DNA of 64,000 bases from Gammaproteobacteria bacterium (GTDB taxonomy: Bacteria > Pseudomonadota > Gammaproteobacteria > S012-40), in assembly GCA_015487785.1 (NCBI GenBank), contig WFPC01000055.1, forward strand, positions 1-64,000. Reading direction: 5' to 3'. Shown piece by piece: positions 16,625 to 24,179 of the stretch. The notes below the pieces were generated by a model. That model saw only the letters and a program-made list of their open reading frames with translations, made no database searches and had not been told where the DNA came from. Both the position numbers and the translations under genes were made by a program. Each line of letters begins with the position of its first letter. Within the stretch, counting starts at the first letter, position 1.

Positions 16625-17392
16625 ATGAAGATCCGGATTCTCGGTTGCAGCGGCGGTATCGGCGCCGGCCTGCGTACCACTTCCCTGTTGATAGACGACG
16701 ACATCCTGCTCGATGCGGGCAGTGGCGTGGGCGATCTGTCCCATGCGGAAATGGGCCACATCAAGCATATTTTTCTCACCCACAGTCATCTCGATCATCA
16801 TGCTTTCATCCCCTTGCTGGTGGACAGTATTTTCGAGCGTTTGGTGGGCGAGCCCATCGTGGTGCATGCCCATCCCGACACCATCGAGGTATTGCGCAAG
16901 CATATTTTCAACTGGGCCATCTGGCCGGACTTCACCGAGCTGCCCAAGCGCGAGCAGGGGGTGTTGCGCTTCCAGCCCATGTTGCCTGGAGAGGTGGTGA
17001 CGGTGGGGGGGCGCGAGCTGGAGATGATTCCGGTCAATCACATCGTGCCCAGCGTGGGTTACCGGGTGGCCAGCGGGCAGGCCGCCTTCGCCTTCAGTGG
17101 CGACACCGGTGCCAACGATACCTTCTGGCAGGCCCTCAATGCCCATCCGGGGTTGGATCTGCTGATCGTGGAAACCGCTTTTGCCAATCGCCAGAAGGAC
17201 CTGGCGGCCCTGTCCAAGCATTATTGTCCCGCCACCCTGGCCGAGGACCTGGCCAAGTTGCGGCACGCGCCCGAGGTCTATCTCACCCACCTCAAGCCAG
17301 GCGAGGAAATGGCCATTCTCTCCGAGGTTCGCGTCGCCATCCAGCGTTTCGAGCTGAAAGCCTTGGTCGGCGGCGAGGTTTTCCAGCTATAA
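16625..17392 (+). CDS. MBL-fold hydrolase, class-II cAMP phosphodiesterase-like
   Basis: This 255-residue metallo-beta-lactamase-fold enzyme has the zinc motif THSHLDHH (about 56-63), an N-terminal RILGCSGGIGAGLRTTSLLI strand-loop, a downstream ligand-bearing His in IPVNHIVPSVG, the FSGDTGAND aspartate and a C-terminal LTHLKPGEE His. The GCSGG opening and overall length fit the class-II cyclic-nucleotide phosphodiesterase (PDE1/CpdP) branch rather than RNase Z or glyoxalase II. The substrate is unproven. It has no signal peptide. The stop codon overlaps the -10 element proposed for ffh. Confidence 0.75.
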   Translation: MKIRILGCSGGIGAGLRTTSLLIDDDILLDAGSGVGDLSHAEMGHIKHIFLTHSHLDHHAFIPLLVDSIFERLVGEPIVVHAHPDTIEVLRKHIFNWAIWPDFTELPKREQGVLRFQPMLPGEVVTVGGRELEMIPVNHIVPSVGYRVASGQAAFAFSGDTGANDTFWQALNAHPGLDLLIVETAFANRQKDLAALSKHYCPATLAEDLAKLRHAPEVYLTHLKPGEEMAILSEVRVAIQRFELKALVGGEVFQL

Positions 17393-17393
17393 T
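17388..17393 (+). promoter_or_regulatory. Candidate -10 element of ffh
   Basis: A perfect TATAAT overlaps the stop codon of the MBL gene, 56 bases before the ffh ATG. A clear -35 is lacking; TTGGTC at 17363 is the nearest, with a 19-base spacer. A start near 17400 would give a leader of about 49 bases. Confidence 0.45.
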
Positions 17394-17448
17394 GGCGTGC
17401 CGGTGCGCCGGCGTCCGATCCCATAACTCATTTTTTCTTAGGTGGTGT

Positions 17449-18813
17449 ATGTTCGATAGTCTCAGCGATCGCCTGGGTCATACCCTGAAGAAGATCCGCG
17501 GCCAGGGCCGTATCACCGAGGACAACATCAAGGACACCCTGCGCGAGGTGCGCATGGCCCTGCTGGAGGCCGATGTGGCTTTGCCGGTGGTGAAGGAATT
17601 CGTCAGCCGGGTCAAGGAACGGGCGGTGGGCCAGGAAGTGCTCAAGAGTCTCACCCCGGGCCAGGTGTTCGTCAAGATCGTCAACGACGAGCTGGTGCAT
17701 GTGATGGGCGAGGCCAACGAGGCGCTCAACCTTAACGTGCAGCCGCCGGCAGTGATCCTGATGGCTGGTCTGCAAGGGGCGGGCAAGACCACCAGCGTGG
17801 CCAAGCTGGCCCGCTGGCTGAAGGAGCGCCAGCAGAAGAAGGTGCTGGTGACCAGCGCCGATGTCTATCGGCCGGCGGCGATCAAGCAGCTGGAGACCCT
17901 GGCGGACGAGGTGGGGGTGGAATTCTATCCCAGCGAGGCCAGCCAGGACCCGGTGGACATCGCTCGCGCGGCGGTGGCTCACGCGCGCCGGCATTTCATC
18001 GACGTGGTGCTGGTGGACACCGCGGGGCGTCTGCACATCGACGACGAAATGATGGCGGAGATCAAGCGGCTGCACCAGGCCATCGACCCTGCCGAGACCC
18101 TGTTCGTGGTCGACAGCATGACCGGCCAGGATGCGGCCAACACCGCCAAGGCCTTCAACGATGCCCTGCCGCTGACCGGGGTGGTGCTCACCAAGACCGA
18201 TGGGGATGCCCGAGGCGGTGCGGCGCTTTCGGTGCGTTACATCACCGGCAAGCCCATCAAATTCATGGGGGTGGGAGAAAAGACCACCGCCCTGCAGCCC
18301 TTTCACCCCGACCGGGTGGCCTCGCGTATTCTCGGCATGGGCGACGTGCTCACCCTGGTGGAAGAGGCCGAGCACAAGCTAGACAAGCGTGAAGCCGAGA
18401 AACTGGTCAAGAAACTCAAGAAGGGCCGGGGCTTCGACCTGGAGGATTTTCTCAGCCAGATCCAGCAGATGAACAAGCTCGGCGGGATCACTGCCCTGAT
18501 CGACAAACTGCCGGGCATGGGCAACCTGCCCGAGGCGGCCAGGGACAAGGTCAACGACAAGGAGGTCAAGCGGGTGGAGGCCATCATCTACTCCATGACC
18601 CGGGAAGAGCGTCGTCGTCCGGAGATCATCAAGGGTTCGCGCAAGCGCCGCATCGCCGCCGGCTCCGGCACCCAGGTGCAGGATGTCAATCGCTTGCTCA
18701 AACAGTTCACCCAGATGCAGAAAATGATGAAGAAAATGAACAAAAAGGGCGGCCTGGGCCGGATGATGAAGCAATTGGGCGGGGGATTGCCCGGGGGGTT
18801 GCCCTTCAAATAG
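17449..18813 (+). CDS. ffh: Signal recognition particle protein Ffh (SRP54)
   Basis: This 454-residue SRP GTPase binds 4.5S RNA and signal sequences and delivers nascent membrane proteins to FtsY. The order is N domain (1-90), G domain with P-loop [15 protein letters not shown] (about 104-118), [26 protein letters not shown] and [12 protein letters not shown], then the methionine-rich M domain from about 325 ([21 protein letters not shown]). The length matches E. coli Ffh (453). The ATG at 17449 follows an AGGTGGTGT ribosome site; longer in-frame readings overlap the MBL gene out of frame and are rejected. A short terminator-like hairpin follows. Confidence 0.97.
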   Translation: MFDSLSDRLGHTLKKIRGQGRITEDNIKDTLREVRMALLEADVALPVVKEFVSRVKERAVGQEVLKSLTPGQVFVKIVNDELVHVMGEANEALNLNVQPPAVILMAGLQGAGKTTSVAKLARWLKERQQKKVLVTSADVYRPAAIKQLETLADEVGVEFYPSEASQDPVDIARAAVAHARRHFIDVVLVDTAGRLHIDDEMMAEIKRLHQAIDPAETLFVVDSMTGQDAANTAKAFNDALPLTGVVLTKTDGDARGGAALSVRYITGKPIKFMGVGEKTTALQPFHPDRVASRILGMGDVLTLVEEAEHKLDKREAEKLVKKLKKGRGFDLEDFLSQIQQMNKLGGITALIDKLPGMGNLPEAARDKVNDKEVKRVEAIIYSMTREERRRPEIIKGSRKRRIAAGSGTQVQDVNRLLKQFTQMQKMMKKMNKKGGLGRMMKQLGGGLPGGLPFK

Positions 18814-18818
18814 CCAAA

Positions 18819-18836
18819 AAAGGCCATTTGGCCTTT
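18819..18836 (+). terminator. Short hairpin between ffh and rpsP
   Basis: AAAGGCC (18819-18825) pairs perfectly with GGCCTTT (18830-18836) around an ATTT loop and is followed by AATT. The stem is only 7 bp, so partial read-through from ffh to rpsP is likely. Confidence 0.65.
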
Positions 18837-18851
18837 AATTCCAGCGCGGCA

Positions 18852-18860
18852 TGGTATAAA
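18852..18860 (+). promoter_or_regulatory. Extended -10 promoter of the rpsP-rimM-trmD-rplS operon
   Basis: TGGTATAAA combines an extended -10 TGn with TATAAA (five of six consensus), just past the ffh terminator hairpin. The -35 is weak, as expected for an extended -10 promoter. A start near 18867 leaves a leader of about 57 bases. Confidence 0.6.
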
Positions 18861-18923
18861 ATCCGCCGCTTCCTTTGGGCAGCCACTGCAGGCTGCACGA
18901 GACGATTTGAGGATTTACAGCAT

Positions 18924-19166
18924 ATGGTAACGATTCGTTTGGCACGTGGGGGCGCAAAGAAACGTCCCTTCTATCACCTGGTGGTGACCGACAGTCGCAG
19001 CCGGCGTGACGGCCGTTACATCGAGCGGGTTGGGTTCTTCAACCCGGTGGCGACGGGCAAGGAGGTTCGCCTGAACGTCAACAAGGAACGGGTCGACTAC
19101 TGGGTCGGACAGGGCGCGCATACCTCCGAGCGGGTGGCCAAGCTGCTGAAAGAGGCCGGCGCCTGA
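18924..19166 (+). CDS. rpsP: 30S ribosomal protein S16
   Basis: This 80-residue protein is a full-length S16, with the family opening [20 protein letters not shown] followed by [18 protein letters not shown] and the C-terminal [16 protein letters not shown]. It is a primary 16S rRNA-binding protein of the small subunit body. TGAGGAT precedes the ATG. It is the first gene of the conserved four-gene operon with rimM, trmD and rplS; the gap to rimM is 22 bases. Confidence 0.98.
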   Translation: MVTIRLARGGAKKRPFYHLVVTDSRSRRDGRYIERVGFFNPVATGKEVRLNVNKERVDYWVGQGAHTSERVAKLLKEAGA

Positions 19167-19188
19167 AACCAGTGGCCGGGGTGCGCGC

Positions 19189-19731
19189 GTGGCGGTGACA
19201 CGGCGGCGATCCGACGAGGCACGACATGACGACGGCGTCGTCCTCATGGGCCATATCGCCGGCATCCATGGTGTCAGGGGTTGGGTGAAGATCCACTCCC
19301 ATACCTCGCCCCGGGAAAACATACTGAACTACAACCCCTGGCTGCTGGACCTGGAAGGGCAGGGCTGGCAGGCGCGGGAATTGCTCGGTGGCCGGCGCCA
19401 GGGCAAGGGTGTCGTCGCCCGCATCGAGGGCATAGACGACCGTGAGCAGGCACGGGCCCTGATCGGCACCGAGATTGCCATTCGCCGCGAGCAGTTGCCG
19501 CCGCTGGGCGAGGGCGAATACTACTGGCATGAGCTGATCGGGCTGCGGGTGGTCAATCTGCAGGACGTGGAGCTGGGCACCGTGGACCACCTGTTCGAGA
19601 CCGGTGCCAACGACGTACTGGTACTGCGTGGCCAGAGGGAGCGTCTGATTCCCTATGCCGTGGGACCCATCGTCAAGGACATCGACCTGGTGGCCGGCCG
19701 CATGCGGGTCGACTGGCAGGAAGACGACTAG
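19189..19731 (+). CDS. rimM: 16S rRNA processing protein RimM
   Basis: This 180-residue 30S maturation factor binds S19. It has the N-terminal beta-barrel domain ([20 protein letters not shown] near 20-39; GLLRQ-type segment [11 protein letters not shown]) and the C-terminal PRC domain ([20 protein letters not shown], ending [20 protein letters not shown]). The probable start is GTG at 19189, with a second in-frame GTG two codons later at 19195; neither has a strong ribosome site. The ATG at codon 20 would remove a strand and is unlikely. The PRC region PxxxxxVxxID is intact. It lies between rpsP and trmD as in E. coli. Confidence 0.95.
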   Translation: MAVTRRRSDEARHDDGVVLMGHIAGIHGVRGWVKIHSHTSPRENILNYNPWLLDLEGQGWQARELLGGRRQGKGVVARIEGIDDREQARALIGTEIAIRREQLPPLGEGEYYWHELIGLRVVNLQDVELGTVDHLFETGANDVLVLRGQRERLIPYAVGPIVKDIDLVAGRMRVDWQEDD

Positions 19732-19747
19732 GCGCCAAGGAACCGTC

Positions 19748-20497
19748 TTGCGTATCGATGTGGTCAGCATTTTCCCGGGGATGTTCCATGCCATCCGGGA
19801 CTATGGCGTGGTGGGCAGGGCCATCCAGCGGGGATGCTTGCAGCTTGGGCTGCACGACCCCCGTGATTTCACCCGCGACCGCCATCGCACGGTGGACGAC
19901 AGACCCTATGGCGGTGGTCCCGGCATGGTGATGATGGCCGGGCCGCTGCAGGGAGCCATTGCCCAGGCCCGTGCGGCGGGGCCCGCGGGGCGGCCGGTGA
20001 TCTATCTTTCGCCCCAGGGCGAGCGCCTGAACCAGGCCTTGCTGCGGGAGCTGGCCGCTGGCGAGGGTTTGATCTTGCTGGCGGGGCGCTATGAAGGCGT
20101 GGACGAACGTCTGATCGAGCTGGAGGTGGAGCGCGAGATTTCGCTGGGCGATTTCGTGCTCAGCGGTGGTGAGCTGGCGGCCATGGTATTGATCGACGGC
20201 CTCAGCCGCCTGTTGCCCGGGGTGCTGGGGCACCAGGATTCCGCTGCGCAGGATTCCTTCGCCGAGGGTCTGCTGGATCATCCGCACTATACGCGCCCGG
20301 AGGACTTTGCCGGTCGCGCGGTGCCCGAGGTGTTGCTCAGCGGAAACCACCGGGCCATCGCCCGCTGGCGTCTGAAACAGGCCCTGGGGCGCACCTGGGA
20401 GCGGCGTCCGGATCTGCTGGAGCAACTGCAGCTCGACGAGGAACAGCGCGAACTGCTGGACGAATACCGCCGGGAACGGCAACGACGGAACAACTGA
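19748..20497 (+). CDS. trmD: tRNA (guanine-37-N1)-methyltransferase TrmD
   Basis: This 249-residue enzyme methylates G37 of tRNAs to prevent frameshifting. The SPOUT trefoil-knot signatures are present: [39 protein letters not shown] and [15 protein letters not shown], and the C-terminal helix region carries [16 protein letters not shown] and LLSGNHRAI. It is collinear with E. coli TrmD from the first residues. The start is TTG at 19748, well spaced after AAGGA (19737-19741); no ATG or GTG fits the conserved N-terminus. The rare start may hold expression below that of the flanking ribosomal genes. Confidence 0.97.
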   Translation: MRIDVVSIFPGMFHAIRDYGVVGRAIQRGCLQLGLHDPRDFTRDRHRTVDDRPYGGGPGMVMMAGPLQGAIAQARAAGPAGRPVIYLSPQGERLNQALLRELAAGEGLILLAGRYEGVDERLIELEVEREISLGDFVLSGGELAAMVLIDGLSRLLPGVLGHQDSAAQDSFAEGLLDHPHYTRPEDFAGRAVPEVLLSGNHRAIARWRLKQALGRTWERRPDLLEQLQLDEEQRELLDEYRRERQRRNN

Positions 20498-20520
20498 CAC
20501 TAGAGTGAATGGGGTGTGCC

Positions 20521-20865
20521 ATGAGCAACATTATCGATCAACTGGAAGCCGAACAACTGAAAACCGACATTCCGGAATTCGGTCCGGGCGACACCGTCAC
20601 CGTACAGGTGAAGGTAAAGGAAGGTAACCGCGAGCGTCTGCAGGCCTTCGAGGGCGTGGTCATCGCCAAGCGCAATCGCGGCCTGAACTCCTCGTTCACC
20701 GTGCGCAAGATGTCCTATGGCGAGGGCGTGGAACGGGTGTTCCAGACCCACAGTCCCCTGATCGCCAGTATCAAGGTCAAGCGCCGTGGCGCGGTGCGCC
20801 GGGCCAAGCTGTACTACCTGCGCGAGCGTACCGGCAAGGCGGCGCGGATCAAGGAAAAACTCTGA
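20521..20865 (+). CDS. rplS: 50S ribosomal protein L19
   Basis: This 114-residue full-length L19 lies at the interface of the ribosomal subunits. Family segments are [56 protein letters not shown] and the basic tail [23 protein letters not shown] (given here in part). The ATG at 20521 gives the standard MSNIIDQLE start; an in-frame ATG four codons earlier is not preferred. A strong terminator follows, closing the operon. Confidence 0.98.
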   Translation: MSNIIDQLEAEQLKTDIPEFGPGDTVTVQVKVKEGNRERLQAFEGVVIAKRNRGLNSSFTVRKMSYGEGVERVFQTHSPLIASIKVKRRGAVRRAKLYYLRERTGKAARIKEKL

Positions 20866-20885
20866 TTCGCCGATTCCGGTGCCAG

Positions 20886-20914
20886 GCAAAAGGCCGCTTT
20901 ATGCGGCCTTTTGC
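20886..20914 (+). terminator. Rho-independent terminator of the rpsP-rplS operon
   Basis: A perfect 12-bp stem, GCAAAAGGCCGC (20886-20897) with GCGGCCTTTTGC (20903-20914), closes a TTTAT loop 20 bases after rplS. The T-run lies inside the descending arm (TTTT) with TTTG just after. Confidence 0.9.
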
Positions 20915-20995
20915 TTTGCTGGGCCACGCATGCCGGCATTGTTTCCGTTGCGGGATGGGGCTACATTGGAGTTTCCGCGCCGACCGGTATCCTTC

Positions 20996-21502
20996 ATGCA
21001 GAGCACACCACAGTCCCTCGCCACCTATCAGGCCATACTCGCTACCGATGGTCTGCCCCTGAGCCTGGGGATACGCTGCCCCGAGGAGTGTCTGCTGGGT
21101 ATTGATTTCCTGCCTGTGACGACGGCTTCACTGGCGCCGCTCACGCTGCTGGCCGCGGAGACGGTGGGCCAGCTCGAAGCCTACCTGGCGGGCCGGCTGG
21201 CGCGTTTCGATCTACCCCTGCAGACGGGAGGCACCTCCTTCCAGCGCCGGGTGTGGAGTGCTTTGCAGGCTATTCCCGCCGGTCGGCAACGCACCTATGG
21301 CGAATTGGCGGCGATGCTGGGCAGCAGTCCACGGGCCGTGGGAGGGGCTTGCCGGGCAAATCCACTGCCACTGGTGGTTCCCTGTCATCGGGTGGTGGCG
21401 CGCACGGGTCCGGGTGGTTTCGCCGGCCAGCGGGGAGGTGAGCAAGTAGCGCTCAAGCAGTGGTTGCTGGCCCACGAGAAAAGGTTTTTCCATGGCCCAT
21501 GA
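20996..21502 (+). CDS. ogt: Methylated-DNA-protein-cysteine methyltransferase
   Basis: This 168-residue DNA repair protein transfers the methyl group of O6-methylguanine to its own cysteine. The active site LVVPCHRVVARTGPGGFAG is intact, preceded by the helix-turn-helix region FQRRVWSALQAIPAGRQRTY and followed by the C-terminal helix GEQVALKQWLLAHEK. It lacks the Ada regulatory domain. The start is uncertain: ATG at 20996 is chosen because it fits Ogt length (171 in E. coli), while an in-frame ATG at 20930 would add 22 residues; neither has a clear ribosome site. The 3' end overlaps xerD by 11 bases. Confidence 0.92.
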   Translation: MQSTPQSLATYQAILATDGLPLSLGIRCPEECLLGIDFLPVTTASLAPLTLLAAETVGQLEAYLAGRLARFDLPLQTGGTSFQRRVWSALQAIPAGRQRTYGELAAMLGSSPRAVGGACRANPLPLVVPCHRVVARTGPGGFAGQRGGEQVALKQWLLAHEKRFFHGP

Positions 21503-22379
21503 GCCCTGCCCCGAGTTGGCCCGTTTTCTCGACGCCCTGTGGTTGGAGCATGGCCTGAGCGACAATACCCTGGCCGCCTACCGGCGCGACTTGCAGGGTC
21601 TGCAAGATTGGCTGGCGAAGCGGGATGTGGCGTTGGTGGCCGCCCGGCGCGAGCATCTGCTGGCCTATATGGGGCAGCGCCGGGTGAGTTCGCGCTCGCT
21701 GGCGCGCTTCTTGTCCAGCGCGCGGCGTTTCTATCGTTATCTGTTGCGCCAGGGCCTGCGCCAGGACGATCCCACCCGGCTGATCGACAGCCCCAGGCTG
21801 GGCCGGCCGTTGCCTGCCAGTCTCGGCGAGAGCCAGGTGGAGGCCTTGCTGGCGGCGCCCGATGTGACCACCGAACGGGGACTGCGCGACCGTGCCATGC
21901 TGGAACTGCTCTATGCCACCGGCCTGCGGGTATCGGAATTGACCGGCCTGCGGCTGGAGCAGATCAACCCGCGCCAGGGCGTGGTACGGGTGCTGGGCAA
22001 GGGGGACAAGGAGCGCCTGGTGCCCATGGGCGACGAAGCCTGGCACTGGCTGGAATGTTACCTGCGCCAGGCCCGCCCCGTATTGCTGGGGGCGCGGCGC
22101 TGCGACGACTTGTTCGTCACCGCGCGCGGCAAGGCCATGACGCGCCAGGCTTTCTGGCAATTGATCAAGCGCCATGCACGCAACGCCGGCATCGAGACCG
22201 GGCTCTCGCCCCATACCCTGCGTCATGCCTTCGCCACCCACCTGCTCAACCACGGTGCCGACCTGCGGGTGGTGCAATTGCTGCTGGGGCACAGCGATCT
22301 CTCCACTACCCAGATCTATACCCACGTGGCGCGGGAGCGTCTCAAGGCCCTGCACGCCAGACATCATCCACGGGGATAG
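21492..22379 (+). CDS. xerD: Site-specific tyrosine recombinase XerD
   Basis: This 295-residue recombinase has an N-terminal SAM-like core-binding domain (1-105) and a catalytic domain with the six-residue active set: Arg in GLRVSELTG, Lys in GKGDKERLVP, His-x-x-Arg in HTLRHAFATHLL, His in LLGHSDLSTT and Tyr in IYTHV. It resolves chromosome dimers at dif with XerC and FtsK. XerD is favoured over XerC by the segment LYATGLRVSELTGLRLEQIN and by the dsbC neighbour, as in E. coli (xerD-dsbC). It overlaps the end of ogt. Confidence 0.93.
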   Translation: MAHEPCPELARFLDALWLEHGLSDNTLAAYRRDLQGLQDWLAKRDVALVAARREHLLAYMGQRRVSSRSLARFLSSARRFYRYLLRQGLRQDDPTRLIDSPRLGRPLPASLGESQVEALLAAPDVTTERGLRDRAMLELLYATGLRVSELTGLRLEQINPRQGVVRVLGKGDKERLVPMGDEAWHWLECYLRQARPVLLGARRCDDLFVTARGKAMTRQAFWQLIKRHARNAGIETGLSPHTLRHAFATHLLNHGADLRVVQLLLGHSDLSTTQIYTHVARERLKALHARHHPRG

Positions 22380-22397
22380 CCGGCGACCCCGAGATAT

Positions 22398-22406
22398 TGC
22401 TAGAAT
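22398..22406 (+). promoter_or_regulatory. Extended -10 promoter of dsbC
   Basis: TGCTAGAAT combines an extended TGn with TAGAAT (five of six consensus) in the 117-base xerD-dsbC gap. No clear -35 is present. The same nine-base string precedes trhP at 50854, suggesting a common housekeeping promoter form in this genome. Confidence 0.5.
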
Positions 22407-22496
22407 GGCCCGCTTTCGCGGCAACCATTGTCGCCGGCGAAGGTCCAACTTGGGTATCCGAAACAATGGCGTGGCCGTGCCGGCCGGGAGAAAAGT

Positions 22497-23231
22497 GTGT
22501 TGAAAAGAGTTTTACTGGTTATTTTGCTGTTCTCGCTCGGGCTGTCTGCCTGGGCCGGTGAAAAGCAGGACATGGACACGGTGCGGGCAGTGCTCGCCAA
22601 GATCATTCCGGGGGAGCGGCCCGACAGTATTCGCGTCTCGGCTCTGCCGGGCATGTACGAGGTGGTGATGGGAGCCCAGGTGATGTATGTCTCCGGCGAT
22701 GGCCGCTACATCGTCCAGGGCGACATCATCGATCTCGAGGCGCGGGAGAATCTCACCGAGAATGCCCGTGCCAAACAGCGGGCCAGGCTGATCCACGAGG
22801 TGGACGAGGCCGACATGATCATCTTCTCTCCCAAGGACCGGCCGGCCAAGTACCGGGTCAACGTCTTCACCGATATCGACTGTGGCTATTGTCGCAAGCT
22901 GCACCGGCAGATCGACGACTACCTGGCCGAGGGTATCGAGATCCGCTATCTGGCCTTTCCCCGCTCGGGCCTGAACACCAAGTCCTATTACAAGGCGGTG
23001 ACCGTGTGGTGCTCCAAGGACCGCAAGCGTGCGCTCACCGAGGCCAAGGCGGGCAAGCCCCAGCCCCGTATCGATTGTGACAATCCGGTGCGCGAGCAAC
23101 TGGAGCTGGGTGACCGCTTCGGCGTCACCGGCACACCCACCCTGGTCTTGGAGAGCGGTGACGTGATTCCGGGCTATGTGCCGCCCAGGCGCCTGCTGAG
23201 CATCCTGCAGAGTAGCCAGGCCCGTCTCTGA
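22497..23231 (+). CDS. dsbC: Thiol:disulfide interchange protein DsbC (periplasmic isomerase)
   Basis: This 244-residue precursor has a signal peptide ending AWA (about residue 20), an N-terminal cystatin-like dimerisation domain (21-85), a linker helix and a thioredoxin domain with catalytic CGYC (Cys129, Cys132 in TDIDCGYCRKLH). A second cysteine pair near 175 and 195 forms the structural disulfide, and the cis-proline lies in GVTGTPTLVLE. It isomerises wrong disulfides in exported proteins. The probable start is GTG at 22497 with GGGAG six bases upstream; TTG at 22500 is an alternative. It is convergent with cnoX. Confidence 0.93.
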   Translation: MLKRVLLVILLFSLGLSAWAGEKQDMDTVRAVLAKIIPGERPDSIRVSALPGMYEVVMGAQVMYVSGDGRYIVQGDIIDLEARENLTENARAKQRARLIHEVDEADMIIFSPKDRPAKYRVNVFTDIDCGYCRKLHRQIDDYLAEGIEIRYLAFPRSGLNTKSYYKAVTVWCSKDRKRALTEAKAGKPQPRIDCDNPVREQLELGDRFGVTGTPTLVLESGDVIPGYVPPRRLLSILQSSQARL

Positions 23232-23250
23232 TCTCCTCGCGGGGGCGGCT

Positions 23251-24114
23251 TCAGTGCAGCGCCCGCGCCATCCGGGCACGGTAGCGGGACACCAGCGGAT
23301 CCTTGTTGCCCAGGATGTCGAATACCTTCAGCATGGCCTTGCGGGCACCGTCGTCGGCGTAGCCGCGGTCGCGCTGCAGCAGTTCCAGGAAGCACTCCAG
23401 GGCCTGCTCGAAATCCCCGTCCAGAGTGTAATAGGCGCCGAGCTGGTACAGGGTGGCACTGTCGGCTTCGCCCCGCTGGCGGCGCTGGACGAGATCTTCT
23501 TTGGGCGCGGCCTGGTCCACGATATGGATGAACTCCAATTGGGCCTTGAGGGCCCGGGCCTGGGGATCGTCCACCGCCGCCGGGCCCAGACCGCGCAGGA
23601 TGGCTTCTACTTCTTCATGATTTCCCCGGCGCAGGTGGAGACGGGCCAATTCCAGGGCGATGGGCTTGTTCTGCGGATTCATGTCATGGGCCTGGCGCAA
23701 TTTTTCCAGGCCAGTGTCTTCGTCGCCGGCGGCCAGGGCAGCGAGGGCTTCCTGGTAGACGGGAACTTCCTCGTGCTCGATGTGACGCTCGATCATTTCG
23801 CGAACGCTGGATTCGGGCACCACGCCCATGAATTCGTCCACCACCTCGCCATCGCGAAACATGCGCACCGTGGGCAGGCTGCGAATTCCGTAGCGGGCGG
23901 CCAGTTCCTGTTCACGGTCGGTGTCCACCTTGGCCAGCAGGAACTTGCCCTGGTATTCCTCGGCCAGGCTGGCCAGGATGGGCATCAGCATCTTGCAGGG
24001 TGCGCACCAGCCGGCCCAGAAGTCCACCATCACGGGAACCTGGCGGGACTTTTCCACTACCTCGCGATCGAAAGTCTCGGCGCTGACATCGATGATATAG
24101 GGTGATTGAGACAT
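23251..24114 (-). CDS. cnoX: Co-chaperone thioredoxin-TPR protein CnoX/YbbN
   Basis: This 287-residue protein joins an N-terminal thioredoxin domain (1-110) to a tetratricopeptide region (about 118-285) with repeats such as YQEALAALAAGDEDTGLEKL. The active site is a full WCAPC (Cys37, Cys40), whereas E. coli CnoX has lost one cysteine, so this form can probably do redox chemistry as well as hold unfolding proteins for GroEL. The cis-proline lies in GIRSLPTVRMF. It has no signal peptide. The AT-rich 65-base gap upstream probably holds its promoter, with a perfect ATACCGGTAT palindrome at 24167-24176. Confidence 0.92.
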   Translation of the reverse strand: MSQSPYIIDVSAETFDREVVEKSRQVPVMVDFWAGWCAPCKMLMPILASLAEEYQGKFLLAKVDTDREQELAARYGIRSLPTVRMFRDGEVVDEFMGVVPESSVREMIERHIEHEEVPVYQEALAALAAGDEDTGLEKLRQAHDMNPQNKPIALELARLHLRRGNHEEVEAILRGLGPAAVDDPQARALKAQLEFIHIVDQAAPKEDLVQRRQRGEADSATLYQLGAYYTLDGDFEQALECFLELLQRDRGYADDGARKAMLKVFDILGNKDPLVSRYRARMARALH

Positions 24115-24179
24115 GATGGTTCAAGCCTTTGTCGTGTAGTATGGGTATAAATCAGTATTTAATGATATACCGGTATTTT

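Noticed and set aside
16645-18813. An apparent 722-residue protein containing Ffh with a long N-terminal extension.
   Set aside because: The extension is the MBL gene read in the wrong frame; Ffh starts at 17449 with its own ribosome site and standard length.
24167-24176. Perfect palindrome ATACCGGTAT between cnoX and the helicase gene as a terminator.
   Set aside because: It has no loop, so it cannot form a stable RNA hairpin; at most it is a protein-binding site.
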